Positions 12,760 through 26,800 of a stretch of DNA of 64,000 nucleotides are shown here, one piece after another. The stretch comes from Citrus sinensis (lineage: Eukaryota > Streptophyta > Magnoliopsida > Sapindales > Rutaceae). The DNA is taken from contig NC_068556.1 of the NCBI RefSeq assembly GCF_022201045.2, positions 22,673,501 to 22,737,500 of the forward strand. The letters are read 5' to 3'. The notes beneath the pieces were generated by a model. The model worked only from the letters and a program-made list of their open reading frames with translations, ran no database searches and was not told where the DNA came from. The translations under genes were made by a program, and so were the position numbers. How positions within the stretch are numbered: the first letter of the stretch is position 1; each line of letters opens with the position of its first letter.

Positions 12760-15700
12760 TGTCCTTGTGATCTGAAGTAATTTTCAATGGTAAAATAACA
12801 ACACCTATAATATTAAGGTACTGTTTATTATTATTATACTAGAAAATAGAACCGCGCTTCACGCGACTTTGAAAAAAGAATTTAGTATTATCTTTTTTTC
12901 TTACTTTACATTTGATGAAACTGATAGAAAATATGAATTGATTTTTTTTAAAGATGGGGTAGCCTTATAAAAAAAAAAAAACTATTAGCCAGCAATACAA
13001 ATAAAGAAGCAACGCAAGACAAAGAATAAAATGAGAGAATATATTATAGAGTGATTTTATTCATTCCAATTGTGTGTGTACAAAACAAAAAGATAAGCTC
13101 TCCTTTTATAGTTACATAATCACTCCATGAAATTAATGAAAATTTATGGATCATAATTCTTTGTGAGATAGTGGGAGTTATAGGGAAGCTAAATGATGCT
13201 AATGGGAGATTGTGGGGAGACTAAGAGATATATGTTATGAACATCTACATTTATTTTAATAAATTCATAACACTTCCCCTTGGATGTTCATTGCAAAGAA
13301 TATGTCTCATTAAAATCTTTACATAATTGTTATTTTGTAATAACAATTAAATTAATTATGAGAAGATGAAAAGCCAAATCAAAAAAAAAAAAATCTATTT
13401 ATTAGATAATAGAGAACATACAAAGAAGCAAAATGGTGATGCCACATCACCTCCTCAAGTCCTAGCTTTATATATATATAGATATAGATATAGATAGATA
13501 GATAGTGTTTGTTTATGTAAGGATTTAAGACAAATAAATAAATAAGATATATTGAACAAATAAAAATTTGGAAAAAAATAAGAAAATAATTTTAGCTTAA
13601 TTTTTAAAAAATACCTTTGTGCTCTCATTAATTTTTTTTAACGATATTAAAGTTTTAGTGGTAAAATAATAACAGTTACAAATATTATGTGGTAAAATGT
13701 ATTATCAAAAAACGTTACTAATTAATTAATATATCAAAAAAAATTAACTAGTACTTAATAATATCCCTTGCTATAATTATAAATAATATATAAAAAAATG
13801 AAACCACTTATTAGTCGGGTAGTCTGAACTACATAAATCAATTTCGACAAATTAGGATATTGATTTTATGTAATAACTTATGCCTTATCTTTATTGGATT
13901 TGATATATATATATATATATAATTAATTTATTTCAATATGTGTGGCTGAATCATAATCATGTATGTCACCTTGGCAATCGGCATTATGCTTATACTATTC
14001 ATAAAAGTGGTTCATTGATCACATTGGTATCTTTTGTTTAATGTTTTAATTGAGCTTCAGAAAAAAAAAAAAGTTTTATATTTTGTGGTTAATTACTAAT
14101 TAGATTTTATTAATCTATAAAGTGGGTGTAACCGTGCATGGATGTTTGTTTTGGATAAGATTAACACGTGTAAGGTAACAATACTACATTAAAATCTAAT
14201 TTGAATCAAGTGAGTGGGGAGCATAGAAAAACATGCGAATAATTTGTCTCTGTATTTCAATTTTCATTATTTGCGATTCGATATTTGTACTCTTCCAATG
14301 CTAATAGGCCACGGCTATATAACACTATTTTCATTCCCTATTTAATGAAGAACAATTAGAAATTTTAAATAAAAGAGCTGTAAATATTTTATTAATTCCT
14401 TGGATAAACCTAGATTGGGCGGTCGGGGTCAACAGAAGATTCATCATGAGTGGATATGAGAGCGAGCTGAGGTGGAAAGTAAGGGGGGGGACCCCTTTCA
14501 ACTCATCAAACCACAGAATTTGTCTATTTTTAAAAAGAAAAAAAAAAGAAAAAAAAATACTTAATGATTAAGATTTGGATTGGGCTGTATGCTGAGTCAT
14601 TTCCAGGGCAGGATTTTTGGTGTTTTGTTTTAGATTCTCTGGCTCTTTCTGGCTACAGCCCGCCCGCCCGCCCGCCCGCCACACCGCGGATGGGAAATTT
14701 TCACCAAAAGATTCATTCTTTGTATTTTCTGGCATGCAATTGGATCGAGCTTACGTGTTCTCAAGGCATTCAATCAAAGCACATGCCTGCCGCTTTTATG
14801 TTTTTTTTTTTTTTTAAAATAAAACTTTGGCAGCGTAGTTGTGTAATTGAGTTTATTTATCAAATGGACCACTTGATGATTGAGGTTTTGGTTGGTTTTG
14901 CATTTGCTTGAACGCGTTTGTTTGTGCTGCCTCTCGGTTCAAATTCAAGTCAATCTAAGATAAAAGTAATTACCTGTAGTAGTACAATGCAATTACGCAA
15001 CAGATTTGGGTTTAAACCAAATTAAATGAAGTTAATTATTCAATTGAAAGGTGGGATGTGTGTGTCGAATCATAAAATAATGTCACATTGTTCGAGTGGA
15101 CGTGCTTGCTTTTGTTTTTTTTTGCCTTGTATTCCATGTGGGTGGCGCCACCAAATAGGCAAATTGATTTAACTAAACGTGTGTTTGAAATTGGATTCGC
15201 GTAACTCTCAACATTTCAAACATTCAATCACACAGAGTGCGTCCGTGACATGAAAGGAGGAATTTCGTGTTAAGATTTGGTTGGCCTAAATTCCAATTGC
15301 AAAATAACGACCTTTCACTTTACATATCTTGAAATTTCGGTGCATTATTTGGCTTTTATTTTACCTTCAATGACCACTGGCCACCCAAATCTTCTGGTAA
15401 CAACTTGAGAAATCATCAATTTTCGCCTTCTTCTTTGTTGATAAATTGGTCAATTCCCCCTCCCCCCCAACAAAAAAAAGGTCAATTTAACTACAACCAT
15501 GAACAAGAATATATATGTATTACATGGCATGATTTAATTAAAATTATCATTTACTCAGCTATATATCATAGTTTTTATCAAGTGATTTTTAAGTTGCTTT
15601 TTAGCAGTCATTTTTAAAATAAAGCTAATTGTGGTTGAGACATAAAGAATCAAAGCTATGGGTTTGGGACTTTGGAGGACTTTGTCCATCCTTTATATTT

Positions 15701-15880
15701 TATAAAATAATAATAATAATAAATCACTTATATATCATCTAATAACACAAATTTATTTATTTTGAAGTTATAGGACACCAAATTAGGTATAAAAATTAAA
15801 AAAATTAAAATTTTGAAAGCTTGAAGAAGAATTCGATTACAGTACATGGTGGGGTGAAAGTTTGAGAGTTAAGACCAAAA
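12760..15880. other. Intergenic DNA, AT-rich, with unresolved repeat fragments
   Basis: No gene is seen. The part from about 12835 to 13500 begins near a short GC patch (ACCGCGCTTCACGCG). It contains a CTTCCCCTTGGATGTTC segment of a kind I associate with plant retroelement remnants, but I could not define its ends. Short simple repeats are (TAGA)n near 13480-13505 and (TA)n near 13900-13920. Confidence 0.4.
14659..14680. repeat. (CCCG)n tract, G-quadruplex motif on the minus strand
   Basis: Five CCC runs separated by single G bases lie in an otherwise AT-rich intergenic region. The minus strand therefore carries five GGG runs with one-base loops, which meets the usual G-quadruplex sequence rule. 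No gene is adjacent. Confidence 0.8.
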
Positions 15881-15886
15881 GATTTA

Positions 15887-16632
15887 GGGTGTGTTTGGTA
15901 TCATTTTTTACTAACCATTCTTTATTTTATGAAAACATAAAAGTGTAGAACTTGTTTGATGGATGCTTTTTAAACCATAAATAAAAAATAAAAAAAATTC
16001 TTGATTTTCACTTTCTCTTTGAAAATATAGAGAGCGCCAAATTGGTATTCTCTTTTGTCATCACGGCTTCCACACTTTCAATGCAATAATTACAATTAAA
16101 ATCTGGTAGGTTCCACATATTTGTTAGATAAATAGTTTATTTTAATATAATAAATTTGTAATGAAAAAAACTGCTATGCATACGTTAATAAAAAAACTAT
16201 ATTATTAATAAATAAATAAATTTAGCATAATTAAAATAAATAAATGTAACAATCAATAACTAAGTTTTAAAATTCTCATAACTCATTTAAATACAAAATT
16301 AATTTCTTTCAAAACTTAGGAAATTTACAAAATCAACGGATGATATTTTTCTTAAATTTTGACTAAATTTTTATTTTGAAAACATATTAAAATTAGATAC
16401 ATATATTATAATAATGTAATTATTGAAATATAATTTTAAAAAATATATATACCAAATAAGTTTTCATTATTTTTTTCCTAGACAAATTACCAAACGTATT
16501 TTTACAGTTTTCATTTTCAGACATTAGTTTAAAAATAAACTACCAAATATATATTTATTTTTATCAAAAAGTAATCATTTTTATTCTATAAAACAAAATA
16601 AAAAAAACACTACATAAAAAACGCACTCTTAA
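15887..16632. mobile_element. Possible hAT-like MITE remnant
   Basis: The left end AGGGTGTGTTTGGTA and the reverse complement of the right end, AGAGTGCGTTTTTTA, agree at about 11 of 15 positions. The interior is very AT-rich and has no open frame. No clear 8-bp target duplication was found, so the element is old or the ends are misplaced. Confidence 0.35.
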
Positions 16633-17053
16633 TTTGTCCATGAAGTAACTTTATCTTGCCCCGTCGTTCTTTCGAAGGCATAGAAGATTCATTGAATGCT
16701 GATTTCAATACTTGGATAGTCATAATAATTGTAGGGACTGTACAGTTGGTACAGTTGAGAGCAATCGAGTTTCATTCCGATGGACAGTTGGCGATAGATA
16801 AATGGAACCATATTGAATCATTGATGCCATGACGATTATGACTTGTGTTATTATATAATTTATCAAAAGTTGTGGACCCATCTGAAGCATAACCATTAAG
16901 TGATTCCCTCATGCGTGTCCCACCAATAAAGAAAACGCTGGTCGGCTGGTCCATCAATATCAAACTGGGACGCTGAAGATTATGACATAAAACGATCCTA
17001 CTCCATTTTCTCATCTGGATAATGTAGAGGCACTGCTTTATTAGCATAAAAAC

Positions 17054-17314
17054 GTGTCGTTTCGTAATAAGCAGCTTGAAATCAGGGAGCGGGGCCAGGT
17101 GGCGGTCTGTCCGGAGGACCGGGAGGCGCAGGTGGGCCATCAAGAGGAGGATTTGGGCCCAGTAAGAGGCACAGCACTAACGGGTCCAAATGGGCCGACA
17201 GCGGCTGGAGGAGGAGCTGCTGGGCCCACGGGACTGGGAGGCCTTTGGGAAACCTCGAAAGCTGTATCGTGTCCAGGCTGCAACAGACCACAATATGTGT
17301 TCTTTACCCACTGA
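17054..17314. other. GC-rich patch with overlapping open frames, unassigned
   Basis: A GC-rich island of about 250 bases stands out from AT-rich surroundings. On the minus strand two frames are open and proline-rich (for example RPPSPVGPAAPPPAAVGP). On the plus strand an 86-codon frame is also open. The minus-strand sequence just upstream has a plausible acceptor (GTCTGTTGCAG). I recognise no protein family and cannot choose a strand. It may be a small gene exon, a gene fragment or a non-coding transcript. Confidence 0.3.
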
Positions 17315-17384
17315 AGTCTGAAACTGCTTAAATTTTTTTTTTTTTTAAAAAGGAAAAGTTGTATCAACATTTCGCACCAAGGCC

Positions 17385-17640
17385 AATGGGCTTGTAGTCC
17401 ATTGGTGTGCCCATGCCCTCAAGGTTCTCATTGGTGTGCCTATACCCTCAACAATCTTGAGGGCATGGGTTCAGGTCCCAGCGCAGGATCATCGTTGGGA
17501 CTTGTCTCCCAGTATAATAGGAGTTAATTGGCTCTCCACATTAGAATATGATCGATTTCCCTTCAATAATAGTGAGGGCAAATCTCCCTCCAATTTAGTA
17601 AAGATTGATATTTAGACTGTGCTGTAATAAAATTATTCAG
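17385..17640 (+). mobile_element. tRNA-related SINE-like element
   Basis: An A-box-like TAGTCCATTGG near 17395 and a B-box-like GGTTCAGGTCC at 17468-17478 each match the pol III consensus at about 10 of 11 positions. Between them a unit beginning CATTGGTGTGCC is repeated (about 17400-17423 and 17430-17452). This enlarges the A-to-B spacing. The ends and any target duplication are not clear. Confidence 0.5.
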
Positions 17641-19418
17641 ACAAGTCCCGACGGATTTTTTATTGTAAATATCAGGATTGTAATATATAAGTGCATATAT
17701 ATATATATATATATAAAACATTTACGCACCAAGAATATATGCCATCAAAGAAACAACCAAGAAAACCTGTTGGCCGAGTATATGGAACCAGAGGGACCCA
17801 ACCTCCAGGTGGTCTCATTTATTTTTCAGTTAGTTCACCCCATCACTGATGGTGGCATGCTGCCGCTCAGAACGTAGAATAGCAAGCCAACTACTTTGAG
17901 AGTGTAGAACTTGTTTTAGTTCCAGAGATTTGGGTGAAAACTTGGGAGTCTGGTGTTTTGACAGTGTGCAAAACAATTTATAGGAGCTCTTGCATAGGGT
18001 TCGTACAGAGGAACAGTATAAAGTTAATGGTTAGCATTGCATGGTACCTAAACCTGCCTGTCAAATAACCCAGCGACTGATCTTCTTCAACCTACCTTTC
18101 TATATGCCCTAATCTTTAACGAAATAATCAATATGAACTCAGCTTTGCCTTGGGTAGGGCCAAATAACAGATAATGAGATAAAGAAAAAGTGAAAAGCCA
18201 AAAGAAAAAGTGGAAAAGATTAGTGAAACCTTTTGATGATGCACTGTAAATCAAATGAGACGAGTGAATCAAGAAATTTCCTGAAAAGGAAATTGGATTG
18301 CAATTGAATGGGTGGAGCACCCTGGACAATGAACGTTAGTATGATGGAAAGTAACTATAAGGACCCCATGAGAATTGACAACATAGGAGTTTGGTCGTTC
18401 ACAGAATCATCATGTTACATAACCAAACACCACACAATTACATTGTCATTACCAAACACAACTGCTGCTCAAATTCTGAATCAGCCCTCTACTGGGAACC
18501 AGTCTACATGTATCTCCATCTTCACCAATCTTCCCAGCTATTAGAAAACACAATATCTGAAACATAAATAATCTCCAGCCTGTACTTGTCGTAAGAAGGA
18601 GCCTTCTCTACTGGGAAAGGCATTGAACAAGACATGAGGAATACGCAGCATCATACAAGCAAAACAACATACATGATTTTAGTTTGACAATTTCCAGCAA
18701 CCAAACAGTAAAATTAGATCATTCAGTAAAAATTGAGCCACCATAACACCATTTGTAACATAACAAATACTTCTACAACTTAAAACCCCTGATATTCATG
18801 ATAGCTTTCAGAATATCCATCGCATGCTTGCATTCAGATTTAGCACAAGATCGGATATAATCCATTCTTTTGAATAAATTTCACTTGATAAAATGAAAGA
18901 AGATTCAGAGTGGCACCGTATAATCATTACATTAACAGGACAAGCCGCAAAAATATTATTGACGGTGCCAGTGGAGAATGTCAAAACGGATAATCTTTCT
19001 ATGCTAAACCAGAAACAGATGGATATGGTAGCCTGTGAGCAATTTAGAATGATGAACAAGGAGAGGGGAAAGATATAGCTTACTGAGTTTTGACAATATT
19101 GTATTTGTCAAAATCAAAGAAAATAATTGCAAAACTAGATCAGGGTTGCATGACAAATTTATTTAGACTTTTCACTAAACTAAATTTAGAATTCCAACAC
19201 AAAGGAATAAATGTAAAACATATACAATACTAGCTCAGCTTCTCAGATACAAAAAAAATAAACAAGGGATAAGAAAAATGAATACAAGATATTTTACCTC
19301 TCCATACAATTAACTGGCTTCCCGGGCTCTGGATTAAAGAAACACCGGATCAGCAGTGCAGCCTCATGAATAGTCTTACCAAAAACAGATTTTATATTAC
19401 ATTCTTTCTTTCTTTCTT
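17641..19418. other. Intergenic region and likely 3'UTR of the kinase gene
   Basis: No coding region is supported. The minus-strand sequence just below the kinase stop includes a plausible 3'UTR donor near 19298 (GAGAG followed by GTAAAA). The kinase 3'UTR may therefore be spliced and reach into this region. Open frames at 17605-17877 and 18308-18544 have no recognisable features. Confidence 0.4.
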
Positions 19419-22400
19419 TTAAAACCGTGAAGAATTCTTATCTTTCTGTAACTCCTTCTTTGATGACTTTGAGTGCCCATGTCCATCACCTGTGGTGTGT
19501 TTCTTTCTCCTTGTGGCTCCCACGGCCGCTGGGTCCATCAAAGGGCCCGACCAAGTTTGGATAGGTGCCTTCGGATATGAGAAATTTGTTGAACTAAAAG
19601 GGACATCAGGAGGATCAAACACCGGATCAATGTGGTGTACTGAAGCCAAAGGATAGCCAAGTGTTCCATCTTGGTGGGGAGGAGGAAACTTCTCACTTTT
19701 ACTCTTTGCATTTGCATGTGTTATTAGCCGCCGCCTCTGTTTGAGAATTTAACAAAAAAAAGGCATAAATCTAGGTAAAGCAAAACAAGTTGAAACAACT
19801 TAAACAAATAATAATAAGAAGAAGAAGAAGAAGAAGAAAAATGACTCAAAATCATTCATAAACAATGTCCTGAGTGCATCATAAACTTGATCTAGTCCAC
19901 CACAAAAAATTTTTTTGTTATTTTGGAAACTAAAATATCCAGACGACATAGTTCTAATGGATACAATGATAACCATGTTAGTTTATGTGATTCCCGTCAT
20001 GCTAAAAATATGCATCATTTATGTTAACAAAAAATAATACATCATTCAAGAGCAAAATTTTCATTTTTGAAGATGAAATTCACTAAAATGACAGAATGCA
20101 CATAATTACCTGGAGAAGTTATAGATAGAATATTTATTATTAGACATCAACTCAGCATTTTCATCTTTTCAGATTAGAAAACATAAGCATGGAGGAAACG
20201 GGAAAGATGCAACTTATCAGACGTACATCAAGATTGGCTTGCAGCTCAGCATTGGCTTCTGGAGCAGGCATTGCCCTTGCAGCCCGATCGCGTGAACGTG
20301 CTTTCTTAGCTTCAGCATTAGCTTTTCCAGCAGCTCTCAATCTACAATCATGACAAATATATCAGGTCAAAGAAGTGGAGAGAGGGAATGATAAAAGATA
20401 AAGAGAAGATACTCAAGAACTGGACAAACGGTTGAAATTGATAAGAGAGAAGAACCCGTGAATCAGAGGGATGGGGTATAGAAATAACCAGAAGGAAATA
20501 ACAATGTGGTACTCAATGTAATCTCTTTTATTTGTTGAAGAAGGGAAACAGCTCATGAATGAATCAGAACCATAATCATTACCAGTCATGCAGTTTTTGG
20601 GGGGCTGGGGAGAGGAGGGGTGAGGAGTCAAAGAAACATTAATTTCTTTTCCTAGAATGATAAAACAACTTTAAAATAAAACAAACAACACTGCTAAGTT
20701 AAAAAATGGGATATTAATTAAAGCGGAACATCTAAATTGATCAGAAAACAATCAGAAGCTGAGGATATTAGAGATTATCAACCTTCTAGCTTCTTCATCG
20801 CGAAGTTTAGCATCCATCTCTTTGGTGGGAGGATACTTTGGAAGGCTAGAAGGGTCGCAAGCATAAGGCTTTGTTGTGAAAAACTGCAAAATAAGTTTAA
20901 GTATTGATATTTATGACAACTGGAAATATATTCAAACCAACAGAAGTCCTCATGAATTACATCTAAAAGAAGAATTCAGAGCTCTTATTTGTAGCCAAAA
21001 TAAAGCTGCATACTCAGCTTCAATCAAAATACCCGAGAACAAGAATAAATATTACTAATAGGCCTGTTTGTGAACGATTCAAGACAGGATTTGTCAGTAA
21101 GCTCATTCGCCAGTTCAACATGAATTTCAGGGCCTATCACTTCACTAGCCTAACCAGAGAAATCTTTATCTCGAGCAGGCACATAACAAACAAGGAACAC
21201 CATGTGTTTTTGTAAAAAGAACTAGACAAAAATGATTTTGATGAAACTTAATAGTGTATATATGAGAGAGACAAAGAAAATTTGACTGTGTTTACAGTAA
21301 TAAAAGGATCTACGTTACATCTATACAGGTACAAGCTGCTAAAATGATAAGTAGAGCTAACAAATTTGCCATTTAAAATAACTAAGAAGCATAGTCAACA
21401 AGGAAGCCTGATTAACAAAAGTGGAGCCAAAGGACATTCAAGCCAACAATAAACAAATCAACAAAAAACTTTCTGAAATAACATCTTAATTATTCCCTAA
21501 GCCTCAAAGATTTTTAAAGTATAATGCGTTCAACAAAGATTTCTGTATATTTCAGCATGAATGAAATATATGTTTGCGTAGAAATTCCAATTATAACAAC
21601 ATTATATGCTTTGCCAACAGATGCACATTTATCTATGAGCTATAACTGATCTTCAGTTCATATGTGATATATAAAAACTCATGAATGCATTCTGACCAAT
21701 AATGAGTAATGACAAAACATTTTACAACCCAGATTATAGTCACCTCAAAATTTTGCAATTGTTTAGAGTTTGTTATTACAGAGTAAAACAGCTTTACCAG
21801 CACTAATGTCAAAGAGACATTAACAAAGACAGAAGACATTTCAAAATATGCTAGAGGCATGTAAAGGCTCACTTCACTCCTCAATGCAGCAGTAGCAGTT
21901 TGGCGTTCAGCTGGGTCAATTGCAAGAAGGGTCTCAATTAGCGGCAGAGATGATGGTGGAAAGTCTTTGAAAGTCTCTGCTATGCACCTTTTGTAAGACT
22001 GCTGAGGCTTGAATATGGTTGCATGGGGCAACTTTGACTTTTTCCAATATTCTTCAGAAGGAGAGCCACATAATTTGAATATCTTGTGTAGTTGCTCCAC
22101 CTATGTGACAAGCAAGACAATTAGCAGCAACACATAAGTGTTCCCAGTAAAATTATCAAGTTTAATTTAGTTTCCTTGGTCTTTTATCTTAGTACTCCAA
22201 TACAGGAACACCAAGAATTCAATAAACTGAAGAATACTTCTCTTTCTAGCATAGCTGAACCAGCAAGACGAGAATGCAAAAGGTGTTGCGTTGCATGTAT
22301 TTTACACTACACCTAAGCCGATGTTTAAGTTTTAACAATCTAGTCCATGAATGTAAGCTCTCATGTAGAAAATATTTGGTAAAGCTTTAAAATGGATCAC

Positions 22401-23865
22401 CCATCTTCTTTTGACATTCAGAATTTAAAAACTCTGCAAAAGCCAAGTGAGATGCTATATTACTAGAAAATTATTACTTTGATGCAGATAAGTATGATGC
22501 AACAAAGAAAGCACAAATAAAGTAACTGCATCACACACACACACACACACACTAATGTATCTAGATCAAAAGAACATTGTGCTGGGAGGACTAAAGCACT
22601 AATGTACCTAGATCAAAGTACATTGTGTTGTAAGGACTAAGGAGTAAGTAATCAAACATTTTAACTTACCTCTGTGCGACCAGGCATAATAGGCTTCTCC
22701 GCCAATAATTCAGCTAGAATACAACCAGCACTCCAGAGGTCCACACCCACACCATAATCAGTGGCACCAAGTAGAAGTTCAGGGGGTCGATACCATAGGG
22801 TAACCACCCTACTAGTCATAGGCTGCTTGTGATTAGGATCAAAAAAGGAAGCTAGCCCAAAATCAGCAATTGTAAGAATTCCCTCATTGTCAATAAGAAG
22901 ATTTGATCCCTTAATATCACGATGCAGTACATGCTGATTGTGACAGTGCTCCAGGCCCGATAATAGCTGGTGCATATAACATTTCACCTGCCATGTCCAC
23001 AAAGTAAGACACCCGAAAGCGCAGATGAAGATTAATTAAAGTCACTCATAAACCATTGCAGAAATAAAACAAGCCCTAGCAAGATAGCAATTACTAAACG
23101 ATACCTGTGCTTGAGTGAACTTTATCGTCGGGCTGGCAGCAAGACCAGCCAAATCATGCTCCATATACTTGAACACAAGGTACAAACTACAGGACATCCT
23201 CGACGTCACTAAACCTTCCAACTTGACAACATTTGGATGATCCAGGCGCCGTAAAATCAAAATCTCCCTAGCCATGAATCTCACACTCTCAGGCTCCAAA
23301 TTATCAAACCGCACTTTCTTCAATGCCACAATTTGCCCGGTCAATGTATCCCTCGCTTTATACACATTACTATATGTACCTTGCCCAATCTAATAACCAA
23401 AACATGAACAATGGAATTTAGATACTAAAACATATTAAATGTTCTAATAAAAAAAAAATCACAACAAAATTTCATTATTATAACTACCTTATCGAGCTTC
23501 TCAAAAGTATCGGCACGGCGCGGGGTCCAACCGCTTATAGCTTCCCCAGCAACAGCAGAGAGCCAGGAGGGCCATCCGGCTGCCACCTGTTCACCGTGAA
23601 CGTGCTTCGGGGGGTTGCTGAGCCGCGGATTGGGCTTCGAAGAGCGCCTCTTCTCTGCTCTCGGCCGTACGGTGGTCGTTTCCTGTTCATTGTTACTATT
23701 ACTGCTTTCTTTCCGATGATTTGCTCCGCCGTTGCCGTTTCTAATCTCAACGGCCTCCGCCGCCGCCGCCGCGGCCGAAACCTTTCTGTCAACCCTAACA
23801 CTTCCCTCCTCTCTCCTCCTCTCTACAGCCTTCCCCGAAAATTCTCTCGCGAACACGCATCCCAT
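19419..23865 (-). CDS. CDK-like Ser/Thr protein kinase (plant At1g18670/At1g54610-type)
   Basis: Seven exons join in frame: 23488-23865, 23105-23389, 22670-22987, 21873-22100, 20783-20883, 20227-20341 and 19419-19736. They give 580 residues. The protein starts MGCVFAREFSG, a likely N-myristoylation (Gly2) and palmitoylation (Cys3) signal, so membrane location is probable. A basic, low-complexity N-terminus precedes the kinase domain. The domain has IGQGTYSNVY at 127-136, ATP lysine near K150, PESVRFMAREI in the PSTAIRE position, HRDIKGSN (D245), DFGLA (D263) and VVTLWYRPPELLLG. After it comes FFTTKPYACDPSSLPKYPP, typical of this plant CDK-like clade, then a Lys/Arg/Ala-rich helix and a Ser/Lys-rich tail. 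All catalytic residues are present, so it should be active. Substrates are not known from sequence. Confidence 0.93.
22532..22552. repeat. (CA)n microsatellite in kinase intron 3
   Basis: About ten CA units lie in the intron between kinase exons 3 and 4. Confidence 0.9.
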
Positions 23866-26800
23866 TTTTTCACCAAATCAAAACAAAAATCTCTCATTTC
23901 TCACAACATTTTACCAATTTTAATTTTTTCCACTCAAATAAGGTGTAAAAAAAAAAAAAAACATTAATTAGAGAATGTGCATGGGATAATTGAAGACGGA
24001 GAGTAAGACCTAGCTTTTTTGAGACAAAAGGAAAGTGAAGTAATGATTCGGAACTGGCCACAATTTGTGGCACAGTCCAAAACAATATATGAGCTATAAC
24101 ACACACAACCCCCAAAAACAAAAAAAAAGAAAAGGCAAAAGCAAAGAGAACAGTAAAAATAAAAACTTGCTTTCTGATTTGATGAGGAATTAGAAAAATA
24201 TTTAAACGTAAGATTATCACCCGCAAAAGAATGTCAAAGAAAGAGATTTTGATGTGTTGTGTGGATCTGTTTTTCTACTTTTCTACTCTTTTGTAATTTT
24301 TTTGACTCTCTCTTCATCACCAAACCCGACACTGTAGTGCAACAGTGCTGTGGGGGCTCTGCCTCCTCGGGGCTTGTTTCCGTGCGGAAGCTTCCACGAT
24401 TTGTCTTCTGGAGTCAATGAGGAGCTGCCACGTCGGTACGTTTCACGTGGGCTGAATGCGATTAGGTTTTTTTTTTTGTTTCTGTCGTGGCTTAATTTGA
24501 TTGGTTTAGTAGGTGGTGTTCCCCCATTGAAGTTTATTAAACCGAAGTTAGTTTAGTCCCCGCCTGCTCTGGCTTGCTGACTCGGGGGACTCCAGCTCCC
24601 GTTGCTCAGTTTACTAGATGCAAAGTTTGCTATCATCCAATCAGATTCCTGTAAATTTTGTAAAGTACATAAATTAGTTTTTTTCTTTTTCTTTTTTTGG
24701 GTTGGGTAATAACAATTATTGGATTGCTTTGTTAATGTTCTGTTTAAGTTTAACAGTTGAACAAGGGAAAAATACTGGGTTCATTCATTGGTTTTGCCGT
24801 TTTGGGATAAATTTGAGATTGTTGGATTGCTAACATTTTGAGATTTGGACCGAATTTTATTTAACTATGAATTATATGAGATCTGAAGATATTCACGTAC
24901 TATTTATTATGGGTTAAAAAGTACATAACCGTTAAAATATACCCTCAAATAATTAAAATCACTTTTTTTTTTAATTATGGCAAACTGCGTGCGGATGTGC
25001 TGAAACCAATATCCCCATTAACAATGCATTTCGTGCATGCAACATCAAATTCAAACACAAGTTAGGGTAACACTCTTCAGTAGAGCGGTTCTAACTTTAT
25101 ATTCTCTTGAATTACTGAGAATGATCCTAACTTAAATAATTTTTTCGCGGTTTTTAAATTTTACACTAGTATATATAATAATACATCATAAATTAGATGA
25201 TAAAAAATAGAAACTTAGATGAATCTTCGATGAAAGTTTTTGAAAACTTAAAAAGAACCAAGGGTGTCGTATCAATTTTTAAAAAACTTAAAAGAGTAAC
25301 CGTATGAAACAATGTTATAATGGAGTTATCCTCTCTAATATGAGTGTCTGTAACATAGCATTGGCCTAATTTTGATGCCAAGGAATGAGATTTTGAAAAG
25401 CATGAAGAGCCAGGCGTAAAGGAAATTGACAAAATGAAGAAACAAACCGTCTAAAATTCGGCAGCAAAATTAGGTAGCGTGTGTGCGTTAATGTCAGCGA
25501 GCACTCGGGGAATGTCTTTTCGTTATCTGACCGATCAACTTAGGTGACACAACATTTCCACTTGGGCCATGCAGAGTGGACAAAAGTGATATTCATGTCT
25601 TGGAACTCTATGTAAAAGCTAAAGTGCCCATTTTTTTTATTTTTATTTTACATTAATCGAAATTAAGCACTTAAGATTTTGCCATCAAAGAGATCTATTT
25701 ACTGTTAATTATTCGTTCACGGTTCACTTAATATGAGGATTTGTTGACCGACAAAATGCTCATGGAATTGCTTCGGAAAGTAGTCGTACGCATACGCACT
25801 CCAAAAAATATTATATATCTTCTTTGAGTGTGCTACTTGCTTTAATCATAATATAGAACCCTTATCTAATATCTCGAAGTTTGTTGGGTTGATAAATTCT
25901 ACTAACATGGTAATATCGATATACCTTTATTTGAGTTATTGGTATACGATTGTTCTTATAAAAAGAAAAGTTAAAAGTTTTTATAAGGATTGAATAATTA
26001 TTTTGTAAATTTTTGTAAGTGTGAGATAGATTTTATAAGTTGTTCCCAATTAATTGGCTGATGGAACTTAATTTATCCTCTATAATGAAGGGAAGTGGTT
26101 CGACCTTTCTTAAAATTCATTTACAAGCTGAACTTATATTTACATTTCATATGAGAAAGTTTGATTTTACTCGAATATCACTAAATAATTAATTTTTAAT
26201 TTGTCCCTTTTCTTTTAGAGTATTTATTTGAAATTCAAGAAGGTATGAAAGAATGGGGGGGGTATAAATTTTGTAAACCATCATCAAGGACCCCGTAGAT
26301 TTGGATTGGAAATGGGGACAAGGATAGGAAAACAAAAGTTGTTAAGGTAGGTGAGAGTATATCATGGAGTATACTAATCTTGTCTTTCAATGATGTCAAT
26401 GTATTTGGAAGTAGGTTTAGGTGAAACAAATTTGACAACTAAGAGAGTGATGTAAGTGAAGAGTAGTTAGTTGCCTTGCTGGCTTGTACTCTAAAATTTC
26501 TAATTCCGAATGTTTTTTTTTTTTTTTTTTAAATCTGATACGTACGTTTCAAGACTTGCAAGCATTGTTCTCTACCTAACAATTGCAAAATCCAGATGCC
26601 TCCTCCCCATTTGATGAGAGAGGAGCCGGGTGTTGTTTTCTCACCCCCCACGGATAACGAAGGCTGAAATAGACATTGAAAGCAATGCGCTTTTGGTACA
26701 TTTGCATGTAATTTGAGGGGGTATATTAACTTATAATCCACTGCAATTAAGCAGTTGAATACAGCGAGTGAGGGAATAATTGCGTACAATTATGATCTAA

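Noticed and set aside
12835-13500. Possible retroelement remnant with a CTTCCCCTTGGATGTTC segment
   Set aside because: Ends, target duplication and coding sequence could not be found, so it is mentioned only in the intergenic entry.
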